From positions 1-64,000 of the forward strand of contig NZ_JALJRB010000026.1 of NCBI RefSeq assembly GCF_022968795.1: a stretch of 64,000 bases of DNA, written 5' to 3'. The translations under genes and the position numbers were made by a program. Source of the DNA: Desulfatitalea alkaliphila. Lineage in GTDB: Bacteria; Desulfobacterota; Desulfobacteria; Desulfobacterales; Desulfosarcinaceae. This document shows, piece after piece, positions 19,710 to 29,900 of this stretch; position 1 is the stretch's first letter; the number at the start of each line of letters is the position of its first letter. Under the pieces are notes generated by a model. That model had not been told where the DNA came from. It saw only the letters and a list, made by a program, of their open reading frames with translations, and made no database searches.

Positions 19710-20423
19710 ATGGCCTTGATCGATCACTATATCGCACCCCTGGCCTTCGCGGCCCTGCTGGCATCCGAAGAGAACCTGGCCGATATTCCCTACGATATCG
19801 CCCGCGACGATATGGACCGGCTGCTGGATCAGGCGGTGGGCAAAGCGCGCCTGGAAAACCCGGAGCAGGCGGACAATGCGCTTTTCGCCGTGTGTGCCTA
19901 TGCCGACGAAGTGTTGTTGGACTCGCAATGGCAGGGGCGTGATGCATGGATGCGCCGCAAGCTGCAGGAGGCCCGTTTCCGGACGGCCAATGCCGGTCTG
20001 GAGTTCTACGAACGCCTGGAAGGAATTTACAGCGCGGGTTCCCGGGATGCAGGGGACGACCGGCATACGGAAGCCCTGGATGCCGGCCGGCGGGAGGCGC
20101 TTGAAGTCTATGTCACCTGTCTGACCCTCGGGTTCCGGGGACAGTACGGCGATGCACAGGGACGCAGCCGCGTGGACCAACTGACCGAAGCCAACTTGCA
20201 GCGGGTGCTGGCGGATGACGCGGCGCCGGATGGCCGGCTCTTTCCCGAAACATACGCCGCCGGGTTTCCAGCCCCCGCGAAATCCCGTTTCAAACCGGCC
20301 GTGAAAGCCGCGCTCTTCTTTGGCGGCCCTTTGCTGACGGCCATCGGCGTTTATGCTTTCTACACTTATCTGCTCTCGGCGTTTGTCGGGCAGTGGGCAA
20401 GAGATTTAGGTGTGCCGTTTTAA
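19710..20423 (+). CDS. tssL: T6SS membrane protein TssL (DotU/IcmH), short form
   Basis: 237 residues. The DotU cytoplasmic hook domain (NALFAVCAYADEVLLDS, LEFYERLEGIY, LTLGFRGQYGD) is followed by one C-terminal membrane segment (AALFFGGPLLTAIGVYAFY, about 200-222). No C-terminal OmpA/peptidoglycan-binding extension is present, so wall anchoring must come from another protein; the AMIN-domain gene two loci downstream is a candidate. Confidence 0.93.
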   Translation: MALIDHYIAPLAFAALLASEENLADIPYDIARDDMDRLLDQAVGKARLENPEQADNALFAVCAYADEVLLDSQWQGRDAWMRRKLQEARFRTANAGLEFYERLEGIYSAGSRDAGDDRHTEALDAGRREALEVYVTCLTLGFRGQYGDAQGRSRVDQLTEANLQRVLADDAAPDGRLFPETYAAGFPAPAKSRFKPAVKAALFFGGPLLTAIGVYAFYTYLLSAFVGQWARDLGVPF

Positions 20424-20459
20424 GCTTTCGCACATGAAATCCGGAATGGTTATTGACCC

Positions 20460-23400
20460 ATGGCAAGACTTCTGATGACCGCACTGAAGATATCTCTTCT
20501 ACTGCTACTCGCCCTGGCCGTGGGATTTGGCGCGCTGCTGCTGGCCGACCACCAAGGCTGGCCGCGTTGGACCGTGGCTGTGGCGCTGGTCGGGCTTTTG
20601 TTCCTCGTTGTGCTGGTTTTATTGCTGCGCCGCTATTACTACCGACGCCGGGAAGCGAAATTCGTGCGGCGCGTGGTGACCCAGGACCAGCAGGCCATCG
20701 ATGCAGCGCCGTTGCACGAGCGCCGCCGCCTGGTGGCGTTGCAGGAGCGCTGGGCCACGGCCGTGGCGACGCTGCGCGCCTCGCAACTGCGTCACCGGGG
20801 AGATCCGCTGTACCGCTTGCCCTGGTTCATGATTTTCGGTGAGAGCGGATCGGGCAAATCCACGGCGGTGGCCCACGCCCGGTTGAAGAACATCCTGACC
20901 GACGCCGGCCCGACCGGCGGGATCGCAGGCACCCAGAATTGCGACTGGTGGTTTTTCGAGAAGGCGGTGGTCCTGGATGCCGCCGGGCGGTATGCCGTGC
21001 CGGTGGCCGACGAAGATCGCGGGGAGTGGGAACGCTTCCTGGTTTTGCTGGCCAAGTACCGGCGCAAGGAGCCGCTCAACGGCCTGATCGTCACCCTGCC
21101 GGCGGATCGGCTCCTGGCCGGCGACTTGGACGCCCTGGCCGATTACGGGCGTTCGCTGCGCCTGCGCATCGACCAGCTCATGCGCGTCCTGGGGGCCAAG
21201 TTCCCGGTATATCTGCTGCTGACCAAGATCGACCTGGTGCCGGGTCTGACCGCCATGGCCGAGCTTTTGCCGGACGAGCGGCGCAGCCAGGCCTTGGGGC
21301 TGTTGAGTGCCGCCGAGCAGGGCGATCCGCGGGTCTTTGTGGATGCCGCCATCGCGGATGTCAGCCGGCGACTCAAGGCGCTGCGGTTGCGCCTGGCGGC
21401 GCCGGTGGGCAAGGCGGCGGGGCGGGCGGTTTTGTTTCCCGATGAGTTTGAACGCCTCGCGCCGGCCATACGGGCCTTTGTGGACGGCGCATTCCATGAA
21501 AACCCCTACCAGGAGACCCCGTTTCTAAGGGGCTTTTTCATCTCCAGCGGGCGCCAGTCGGGGCTGGTGCGATCCGGGGTATTGGGCGGCCTGGAAAGTT
21601 TCAAAGAGCGCCAATGGCAGTTGCCCGATACCGGACGGGGGCTTTTTCTGCGCGACTTTTTCGACGCCATCCTGCCCCGGGACCGATCCGGGTTTCGCTT
21701 GCTGGGCGAATACCGCTCCTGGCGTCAGGCCACCGCCAACCTGGCACTGACCGCATGGTTGCTGCTGCTGCTGACCGCTATCGGTCTGGCCGGTTTTTCC
21801 TACATGCATATCCGCCAGGTGATGGCACCGGTGCACGCCGACTTCAACCGTCCCCCGGAACTGGGTGGCGACCTGGCCCGGGATCTGGTCACCCTCGGGT
21901 TGCTGCGGGACCGCATCGTGGAGATGGAGCAGCGGCTGCACCACCGTATCCGCTTGGATATGGGATTCAACCAGGGCCGGCAGGCGCTGCGCGGGCTGAA
22001 ACGCGCCTACAACCAGTGGTTTCGTACCCATGTGCTCGATCCCACCGACGCCGCCATGCGGGACCGGATCATCACCCTGGGATCCCACGCCCGGGACGAC
22101 ACCGCCCTCGCCTATCTGGAGTACCTCGTCTGGCGCGTCAATGCCCTCGCATCCCCCCGGGCGGGGTCCTCCGATGCTCCGGGTCCCGCGCAGGCAGGGT
22201 CGCTGCAAGCCCTGGCCCTGGTCCTGGGTGAACATTTGCCTTACGTAACCGCCTATTTTCCCGACATGTACCGCTCTTATGCCATGTGGGAGGCGGATGC
22301 GGGCCGGCTTGAACGCGAACGCCTCGAAATGCAGGCCTGGGCCAACCGGATCATCGAACTGGAAGGCCGGGACCTGCACTGGCTGGTCGATTGGGCCGAC
22401 AGCCGCATCACCCTGATGCCCATCACCCTGGATGATTTCTGGCCCGGCCCCGGCCGGGTGGCCCATGTCCCCCGCGTTTCCGGTGCCTTCACCGTGCAGG
22501 GCAAGGGCGAAATTGAACGGCTGGTGGCCCAACTGGGACGGGTGGCCACCGATCGGGCGGTGTTCGATAAACGGGTGCGGACCTTCTGGGATGCGTATGC
22601 CCGGCAATTCGAAGCGCAATGGAGCGCCTTCGCCCGTGGCTTCGGTCAGGGCAGGGATAAACTGCTGACCCGGGATGGGTGGCTGGGGACCGGTGCCGCC
22701 ATGGCCACCCTGGACAACCCCTACTTTCGGCTGATCGCGCGCATGGACGAGGAGTTCGACGCCATCCGGGCCCTCAGGCCTCAAGACCATCTCGCGCGCC
22801 TGGCCCGGGAGTACACCTATATCGCCAACAGCTACCAAGCCGCCCAGGCCAAGGCGACCCTGAAGACGACCATCGCAGCGAAGGTGCAACGGCTGGAGGC
22901 GCATCTGGACCGCTTGGATAAGAGCCTTGCGGCCTCCGACGAATTCAGCGAATACATGAAGGCCCTGGATGGTTTTGTGACGGTCAACGCGACGCCCAAC
23001 ACGGCGTACCGGTTCGCCTTGGACCACTATGGCCAGAGCGCCGGGGACGGCACCGACTCGCCGGTGGTGCAGGCGCTGGCGGCTGCAAAACAGATACGCT
23101 CCCTTTTGGGCCATGACCCGGCCGTCGAGGCGCCCTTCTGGGCCTTGCTGGAAGGCCCGCTGGACTTTCTGGTCGACCTGGCCACCTTCGAGGCCGCCTG
23201 TACCGTGAACGATCTGTGGCAGTCCCAGGTGGTGGCAAGGACGGCCCGCATGCCGGAGAACGCCTTGTGGCCCGCGCTGTTCGGCGAGCAGGGCCTGGTC
23301 GAAGCGTTTGTCGCCGCCTCGGCGCAACCCTTTTTGAGGCGTACTCGGAACGGCTGGAGACCGGAAGCGTGGCTTGGCCGCGCTTTCCCTTTCCAGCAGC

Positions 23401-23993
23401 CGTTTCTGGCGTTCCTCGACCAGGGCGCGCTGCGCCGGCAGCAGCTCCAACCCAGTTACACCGTCTCGCTGGCCGGCCGACCCACCAACGTCAATCCCGA
23501 GGCCCGCAGCGAGCCCTACCAGACCCGCCTGACACTGCAATGCGCCGGCGGTCTGCAAACCCTGGACAACTTCAACGCCCCCAGCGCCCTGGATTTTGTT
23601 TGGGAACCGGCCACCTGCGACCATGTGACCCTGACCATCTTTTTCGAAGCGTTCACCCTGACCCATGCCTGGCGCGGGCAGTGGGGTTTCCGGGACTTTC
23701 TGCGCGCCTTCCGGGACGGGCGCGAGGTGTTCACCCCGGCCGACTTCCCGCAACAGAAAGGGGCGCTGGACAATCTCGGGGTGCGTTTTGTGCAGGTCAA
23801 CTACACCATCCGCAATGCCGAGCCGGTGCTGGTCCTCGAAACTTACCCGGCCCTGCAGGTGCCGGACAAGGCTGCCCACTGCTGGCCCGGTCCGACGGCA
23901 GGACCCGGGCCCGATCCGCAAACGGGGCGTGCGACCGTTACGCAGGGATCCCCCGGTACCTCGGCAATCGGCAAGAAAGGAGTGGCGCCATGA
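20460..23993 (+). CDS. tssM: T6SS inner-membrane core protein TssM (IcmF)
   Basis: 1177 residues. Two N-terminal membrane helices (about 5-25 and 33-53), a cytoplasmic NTPase-like domain with Walker A GESGSGKST (about 127-135), a third helix (LALTAWLLLLLTAIGLAGF, about 428-446) and a large periplasmic region to the C-terminus (IcmF-related and DUF1215-type). It forms the trans-envelope channel with TssL. Walker A is intact, unlike in some TssM. The ATG lacks a clear ribosome site. The stop overlaps the next ATG (ATGA). Confidence 0.95.
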   Translation: MARLLMTALKISLLLLLALAVGFGALLLADHQGWPRWTVAVALVGLLFLVVLVLLLRRYYYRRREAKFVRRVVTQDQQAIDAAPLHERRRLVALQERWATAVATLRASQLRHRGDPLYRLPWFMIFGESGSGKSTAVAHARLKNILTDAGPTGGIAGTQNCDWWFFEKAVVLDAAGRYAVPVADEDRGEWERFLVLLAKYRRKEPLNGLIVTLPADRLLAGDLDALADYGRSLRLRIDQLMRVLGAKFPVYLLLTKIDLVPGLTAMAELLPDERRSQALGLLSAAEQGDPRVFVDAAIADVSRRLKALRLRLAAPVGKAAGRAVLFPDEFERLAPAIRAFVDGAFHENPYQETPFLRGFFISSGRQSGLVRSGVLGGLESFKERQWQLPDTGRGLFLRDFFDAILPRDRSGFRLLGEYRSWRQATANLALTAWLLLLLTAIGLAGFSYMHIRQVMAPVHADFNRPPELGGDLARDLVTLGLLRDRIVEMEQRLHHRIRLDMGFNQGRQALRGLKRAYNQWFRTHVLDPTDAAMRDRIITLGSHARDDTALAYLEYLVWRVNALASPRAGSSDAPGPAQAGSLQALALVLGEHLPYVTAYFPDMYRSYAMWEADAGRLERERLEMQAWANRIIELEGRDLHWLVDWADSRITLMPITLDDFWPGPGRVAHVPRVSGAFTVQGKGEIERLVAQLGRVATDRAVFDKRVRTFWDAYARQFEAQWSAFARGFGQGRDKLLTRDGWLGTGAAMATLDNPYFRLIARMDEEFDAIRALRPQDHLARLAREYTYIANSYQAAQAKATLKTTIAAKVQRLEAHLDRLDKSLAASDEFSEYMKALDGFVTVNATPNTAYRFALDHYGQSAGDGTDSPVVQALAAAKQIRSLLGHDPAVEAPFWALLEGPLDFLVDLATFEAACTVNDLWQSQVVARTARMPENALWPALFGEQGLVEAFVAASAQPFLRRTRNGWRPEAWLGRAFPFQQPFLAFLDQGALRRQQLQPSYTVSLAGRPTNVNPEARSEPYQTRLTLQCAGGLQTLDNFNAPSALDFVWEPATCDHVTLTIFFEAFTLTHAWRGQWGFRDFLRAFRDGREVFTPADFPQQKGALDNLGVRFVQVNYTIRNAEPVLVLETYPALQVPDKAAHCWPGPTAGPGPDPQTGRATVTQGSPGTSAIGKKGVAP

Positions 23994-24646
23994 GTGTGCT
24001 GCACTCCCCCCGGGCCCCCTGGATTTTGCTGCTGCTGTTCGGCGCGGCGGTCCTGGTTTTGGTCCTCCTGGCGGCGGGCCGGGATGTGGGGCTGCTCCGC
24101 GATGCGGACACCCTATCCGATCCGTCGGCCTTGACCCGCGAGGTGCGGATGCCGATCCCCCAAGTACCGCCAAGCAGCGCCAGGGGGCAAGCACCAGCAT
24201 CACCCGCAAAGGAGCGTCCGATCCCGGATCGGCCCCAGGACCCGCCCGCCCCGCCGCCGGTTGCGGCCCCCCGGGATGTGCCGCCGCCCGCGGTGCCGGA
24301 ACCGACCGCAGGTCCGGGCCGGCTGCTCGCCTACACGATTACCCATCACGACGAGGACACCGGCTTGACCGCCCGTTTTCGCACCGACATCCCCGTGGCC
24401 GATCCCCGGGTCTTCTTCCTGGCCGATCCGGCGCTATGGGTCGTGGATTTGCCCGGTCGCTGGACGAATCTGGCACCGCGCGTTCACACCTCCGACCAGG
24501 GGGTCGTCGGACGCATGGTGATCGGCGAACACCCGGACCATCTGCGCATCGTCTTTCACTACCGGGACCGGGATCGGCCGCGTCCGGCCGCGGCGCCGGT
24601 AGTCACTCGGCAATCCCAAGGCATCACCGTGTCCATCGCCCCATAA
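23990..24646 (+). CDS. Membrane-anchored AMIN-domain protein in T6SS operon
   Basis: 218 residues. The start at 23990 overlaps the tssM stop and is preceded by gaaaggag (23975-23982). N-terminal signal anchor (WILLLLFGAAVLVLVLLAAG), a Pro-rich linker (residues about 65-105, including PPPVAAPRDVPPPAVPEP), then an AMIN-like domain (WVVDLPGRWTN, GVVGRMVIGEHPDHLRIVF). AMIN domains bind peptidoglycan or localise proteins to the wall (AmiC, PilQ). Tight coupling to tssM and absence of a TssJ gene suggest a role anchoring the membrane complex; this is inference. Confidence 0.75.
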   Translation: MSVLHSPRAPWILLLLFGAAVLVLVLLAAGRDVGLLRDADTLSDPSALTREVRMPIPQVPPSSARGQAPASPAKERPIPDRPQDPPAPPPVAAPRDVPPPAVPEPTAGPGRLLAYTITHHDEDTGLTARFRTDIPVADPRVFFLADPALWVVDLPGRWTNLAPRVHTSDQGVVGRMVIGEHPDHLRIVFHYRDRDRPRPAAAPVVTRQSQGITVSIAP

Positions 24647-24658
24647 AGGAGAAGCGTC

Positions 24659-26935
24659 ATGCCGCAAATGAAAGAGAACGCATTTACTTTCGAAAGCCGG
24701 GCCCTGGCCAAGGACACCTTCAGCGTGGTCCGTTTTTCCGGCGACGAGGGACTCTCCGCCCTATACTGCTTCGATATTTTGCTGATTTCGGAAAGCGCGG
24801 ACATCGACTTGACCGAAGTGCTGCAAAACCCAGCCACCTTCACGATCAAAAGCCAGTTCGCCGACGGCCCGGATCTGCCCTTTCACGGCATTCTGTCCGC
24901 CTTCGAGCAGATGCACCAGAGCGGACCGTACATCTATTACCGGGCCGAATTGAGACCCAAGCTGTGGTGGCTGACCCTGACCCATCACAACCAGGTTTTT
25001 CTCGATAAAACCGTCGACCGGTTTCTCAGCGACGTGCTCAAGGACGGCGGCCTGGCCCCGGCAGTGGATTTCGAATTCCGTTTTCAGGGGCAATACGCCC
25101 CATGGGAGTATGTCTGCCAGTACGGTGAATCCCACTTTGCCTTTGTTTCCCGGTGGATGGAACGCGAAGGGGCCTATTACTGGTTCGAACAGGGCGCGCA
25201 GTCCGAAAAAATGATCGCTTCGGACACCCGCATCGCCCACGCCCCCCTGCCGGGACACGAGACGTGCCTCTACTCCCCACCGTCGGGACTGGACACGACC
25301 GGCGCGGACACGGTGATCAAGCGCTTCACTCTGAAACAGGCCCCCATGCCCAAAAACGTCCTGCTCAAAGACTACAATTACATGAAGCCCGGACTGGATC
25401 TGGAGGGTCGGGCAACCGTCCAGGACCAGGGACGCGGGGAGATTTACCTGTATGGCGAGCATTTCCCGGACACGGGCGAGGGGCAGCGACTGGCCGGCGT
25501 GCGGGCCGAGGCGTACCGCTGCCGCGAAAAGACGTTCCACGGGCTGTCCGCCATTGCGGCGTTGCGGCCGGGCTACCTGTTTACGCTGGAACGTCATTAC
25601 AGAGCCGATTTCAACGGGCAATACCTGACCACCACCGTGCATCACGAGGGCAGTCAGGCACGCTACCTTGTCAGCGGGCTGGGCGTCGGCGACCTGGAGG
25701 ACCGTGAAGGTCTTTTCTACCGCAATACGTTTACTTGCATTCCCGGCGATGTCCAGTATCGGCCTGCGCGGACCACGCCCAAACCGCGGATTGCCGGCAC
25801 TTTGTCGGCCAAGATCGACGCCGCCGGGTCGGGCCGCTACGCCGAACTGGACGCCAACGGCCGGTACAAAGTCATTTTGCCCTTCGACCGTTCCGGGCGC
25901 AGCGGCGGCAAGGCCTCGGCCTGGATCCGCATGATGCAGCCCTATGCCGGCGAGGGCATGGGGTTCCACGCCCCGCTGCACAAAGGCACGGAAGTACTGC
26001 TCTCGTTCATCGAGGCCGATCCGGACCGGCCGGTGATCTGCGGGGCCGTTCCCAACGCCGAGACCCCCAGCCCGGTGCGAGACGCAAACCAGACCCAGAT
26101 CCGCCTGGTCTCCGGCAGTGGCAACGTCATGCACATGGAGGACAAGGCGGGCAGCGAGCGCATTCTGATGCACTCGCCGGCGGCCAACACTTTTCTGCGC
26201 CTGGGCGCGCCCAACGATCCGGACACGGCCGCGGGTCATCAGGGCGACAACCATGAGGCGCAGCCCGAGGAGGAGGAGACGGAGTGGGGCGCCCGCCTGG
26301 TGACCGACAAGCTGTTGAAGATCCAGGCCGGGGGCGAGAACACCGTCATTTTGGGTGAATGCATCGAAACCGTCGTCGGCGTCGATCTTGGCATCAAGCT
26401 GATCAACACCGATGAGATTATCGGCGGCATCAAGACGGAAGTGATGATGGGCGGTCAGGGCAGTTACACGCCCTTGGTTCACTGGCATCTCAAGGGGAGC
26501 GAAGAAAAGGTGGCCGCCACTGAAATGAAGGTGATTGCGGCCAAGCAGGACGCCTTGGGCACTTACGAGGTGGTCGAAGGCGAACAGGGTCGGGTCACGG
26601 CCACGCTGACAGCGGTGACGGCCGAAGCAGCCCGAGCCGTCGGGGATAGCATAGACGTAACCGGCGCCGTCACCACGGCGGTCGGAACGCAGACCGAGGC
26701 CTTAGGAGAGCAAATCCGTGCGGCTGTCAGCCAAACCACAGCGCTGGGTGAGCGCGTACAGGCGCTGGGCACCTGCGTTCGGACCGTTGGAAGTCAACTA
26801 TCCAATGCCGGGACCTGCTTGCGCAATGCCGGGTCCGATATGTCCAACTCCGGAACGCGTATTGATAATGCAGGTACGGCACTGCAAAACGCATCCATCG
26901 CCATCCGGGATGCGCCCATCATCATGGACAACTAG
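24659..26935 (+). CDS. vgrG: T6SS spike protein VgrG (TssI) with heptad-repeat tail
   Basis: 758 residues. The N-terminal gp27-like region carries FHGILSAFEQ and WEYVCQYGESHFAFVSRWMEREG; the gp5 OB-fold follows (YKVILPFD, WIRMMQPYAGEGMGFHAPL, GTEVLLSFIEADPDRPVI); then the beta-helical needle. The last 84 residues (about 675-758) are twelve consecutive heptads of pattern small-Gly-x-x-hydrophobic-x-Asn/Ala (AGTCLRN, AGSDMSN, SGTRIDN, AGTALQN), a probable trimeric coiled coil. No enzymatic C-terminal domain. Start supported by aaaggag at 24645-24651. Followed at 9 nt by the DUF2169 adaptor gene. Confidence 0.93.
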   Translation: MPQMKENAFTFESRALAKDTFSVVRFSGDEGLSALYCFDILLISESADIDLTEVLQNPATFTIKSQFADGPDLPFHGILSAFEQMHQSGPYIYYRAELRPKLWWLTLTHHNQVFLDKTVDRFLSDVLKDGGLAPAVDFEFRFQGQYAPWEYVCQYGESHFAFVSRWMEREGAYYWFEQGAQSEKMIASDTRIAHAPLPGHETCLYSPPSGLDTTGADTVIKRFTLKQAPMPKNVLLKDYNYMKPGLDLEGRATVQDQGRGEIYLYGEHFPDTGEGQRLAGVRAEAYRCREKTFHGLSAIAALRPGYLFTLERHYRADFNGQYLTTTVHHEGSQARYLVSGLGVGDLEDREGLFYRNTFTCIPGDVQYRPARTTPKPRIAGTLSAKIDAAGSGRYAELDANGRYKVILPFDRSGRSGGKASAWIRMMQPYAGEGMGFHAPLHKGTEVLLSFIEADPDRPVICGAVPNAETPSPVRDANQTQIRLVSGSGNVMHMEDKAGSERILMHSPAANTFLRLGAPNDPDTAAGHQGDNHEAQPEEEETEWGARLVTDKLLKIQAGGENTVILGECIETVVGVDLGIKLINTDEIIGGIKTEVMMGGQGSYTPLVHWHLKGSEEKVAATEMKVIAAKQDALGTYEVVEGEQGRVTATLTAVTAEAARAVGDSIDVTGAVTTAVGTQTEALGEQIRAAVSQTTALGERVQALGTCVRTVGSQLSNAGTCLRNAGSDMSNSGTRIDNAGTALQNASIAIRDAPIIMDN

Positions 26936-26944
26936 GAGCGTACC

Positions 26945-29900
26945 GTGAAGGTCGTCAAAGAGCTTACCCACGGCATCCTGCTCAATTACTTCTCCATCCG
27001 GGGCCAATCCCACCTGGTGGTCTCGGTGTTGACTTTTTTCGACCTGGATGCCCCCGATACGCCGCTTTCCGAACAGGAGATGTGGCGCTTCGTTCCCCTG
27101 GCGCTGGGCGACAATGCCGTTCTGGATGCGGCCATGCCCAAGGCGCGGGCCGAAGTGCTGCTCAAATCCCGATGCTTCGCGCCCGGAGGCGTACCGCGGC
27201 CGGTCGGGCAGGTCGCTTTGCGCGTCGGCCGGATATCGAAAAAGCTCGATGTCTTCGGCCCGCGGTTCTGGCAGCGGGGCGTGGCGGGATGGGCCATCAC
27301 CGACCCGCAACCCTTCACGGCCATCGACATCGATTGGCCGAACGCCTTTGGCGGGCCCGATTTCCCGCTCAACCCACTGGGCCGGGGGGCTGTGCCCGGG
27401 ACGACGGCATCCGGCGCAACCCGCCATGAACTGCCCGCCGTGGAAGACCCGGCCCGGCTCATCGGCGCACCCGGCGACCGGCCCGCGCCGGGCGGATTCA
27501 TGCCCATCGACCAGAGTTGGCCGCAGCGCCGCGCCAAGGTCGGCACCTACGATCAACAATGGTTTCAAACCCACTGGCCCTATTTTCCGGAGGACATGAA
27601 CTGGACCTTTTTCAATACCGCCCCCGAGGACCAGCAGCAGGATACCTTTTTCCAGGGCGGGGAAGCGGTGGAACTGATCAACATGCACCCGGAGCGCCAG
27701 GTGGTCAGCGCCTGCCTGCCCCGTTTGCGCCAGCGGGTTTTCGTCAACCAGTTCAATGATCCGCGCGACCCGGCACGGGGGCTGATGTTTCGCGAGGGTC
27801 GCACGCAACTGGACACGGTCTGGCTGTTTCCCCACGCCCTGCGGGGCATCGCAGTGTACAGGTGCGTGCTGCCGGTGGCCGAAGAGGAGGCCGTGGACGT
27901 CAAGCAGCTCTATCTGGTCACCGAATCTCCGGACGAGGCCCCCAAAACTCTTGCCCATCACCTCGAGGCTTTGAACAAGCGCCTGGACCGCAGCGTGCAG
28001 GTGGACATGTCCCAGTTGGACGCGGCCTTGGCCCAGGCCGCCCTGGACCTCAAGCAGGTCGAAGATATCCCCAAAGCCCTGGCCCACAGCCTGGCGGTGG
28101 CCAAGGGCGATGTGCCCAATGCGGGTCTTGCGCCCCGGAATGCCGCGGCCCAATGCCTGGCGCTGCTCGATCAATCCGGGACCCGTATGCTGGACGCCGA
28201 GAAGCAGTTGGCGGATGTGAAGGATAAGTTCGGACACATGGTCCGGATCGACCTGGCCCCGTTGTCCCGGGCCAGGGACAAGTTCGAACAACTCAAGGAA
28301 ACCATCCACCGCCGGATGGCTGCCGCCGACGCCTTGACCCAAAAAGCCAAGTCCGCCAAGGCGGGGATGCGGGACAAGGTGCTCAAATCCCTGGACCGGC
28401 CGGCCACCCAATCGTTCATCCCCCGTGTGCAAGCGCAGATGACACCTCCGGACAAAGCGCCATGGCACGAACAGGCCCTGGAAATGGTGCGCCAGGGGCG
28501 CTGCGACCTCTCCCTGGACCATGAACGCATGGCCGCGCTGCGTGGGCTCGGGCTGCGGCCCGTGACCCTGAAACGGGCCATGCTGGCCGTCATGCCCCGG
28601 GAGTGGTCGTTTGTCCCCGAAGCGTGGGGTCTGGATCCGGCACCTCCCGTGACCCTTCCGGCCGGGCTGGTATTGGTGGCCCATGAAGGCGCGCACATCA
28701 CCCGCCTGGATGTGCGCCGCGGTCCCCTGGAAAGCGGTGCGGACGACATCACCGTGCCCGGTTCCCAGGCGACCCCCTTTAGCGCCGGCCTGGCCCCGGG
28801 CAAAGCCGTGGTGCAGGTGGCCGACCCGCTGGAAGCCTGGCTGGTCGAGCAGGCGGCCGGCGATTTTGTCGGGGCGGTGGCGCTGGCCGATCCGCAAACA
28901 GCGCCGGACAAGCAGACGGCCGCCCTGCTGCAAGAGACCGGTCGATTGCTGATCGTGATCTACGACCGGGATCCAATTGCCGTTGAAAAAGCGTTCGCCC
29001 CGTGGCGCGCGGTATATCCCCAAGCCGAACCCCTCGCCCTGCCGGCGCAATCGGCCATACTCGATGCCCATCAAAAGGGGGTGGCGCTCGAGCAGTGGAT
29101 TGTTGCGGCGCTGGGTCCGGATCAAGCGCCCTTTGTGCCTGACGACAGTCCTTTGCGGGCCGGGAAGGCGGGGGTGGTCGGCGGCATCGCTCTGCCGACG
29201 GTGGATGCCATGGGGCTGTATCAGGCCCACCACGACGGCATGATGCAGAAGATGGCCCCCATGCTGGAAAAGAGCGAAGCGTTGCAACAGTCGCTGCCGC
29301 GTAAAATGGAGGCCGCCATCGAACAGGCCAGGGCCCAAATGACCAAGGATGGACTGCAAAAGCACGGCATCGATCCCCAAGCGTGTTTCAAGCCCGCTTT
29401 CCCGGAAAAACCGCCTGAAGGCTTCATGGCCGGCCTGGATTTGCCCGCCAAGTATGCCCATATCCGCAATACCCTGGCAACGGCCGGGCAGTTGACGCCC
29501 GAGCGGGCCGCCGCCCTCGACGCCCAGGAAGCCAAGATGAGCGGGGTGCTGGCAGCGTCCAAAGCCCAATGGGCCGCCGGGCAGGCCAAGCGGGTCGACG
29601 CCGGCGCCGGGTTCGTCTTTCCGGAGTGGGCCAGGGAGCTGCTTGCGCCCTTTCATGTCGACCCGGCGGATACCGAAAAGCTGACCCGCGAAACGGTGAT
29701 TGCGCGTCACGCCGACCACATCTCGCTCAAAGGCAAGAACCTGAGCGGCCTGGATTTGTCCGGCTTGGATCTGTCCGGCGCGGACCTGCGCGGTGCCCGC
29801 ATGCAAAAGACCCTTTTCACGCAATCCAATCTGGATGGCGCGGACCTCAGCGGCACCATCGCCGACGGCGCCGACTTTACCGGGGCCTCGTTTCGCAACG

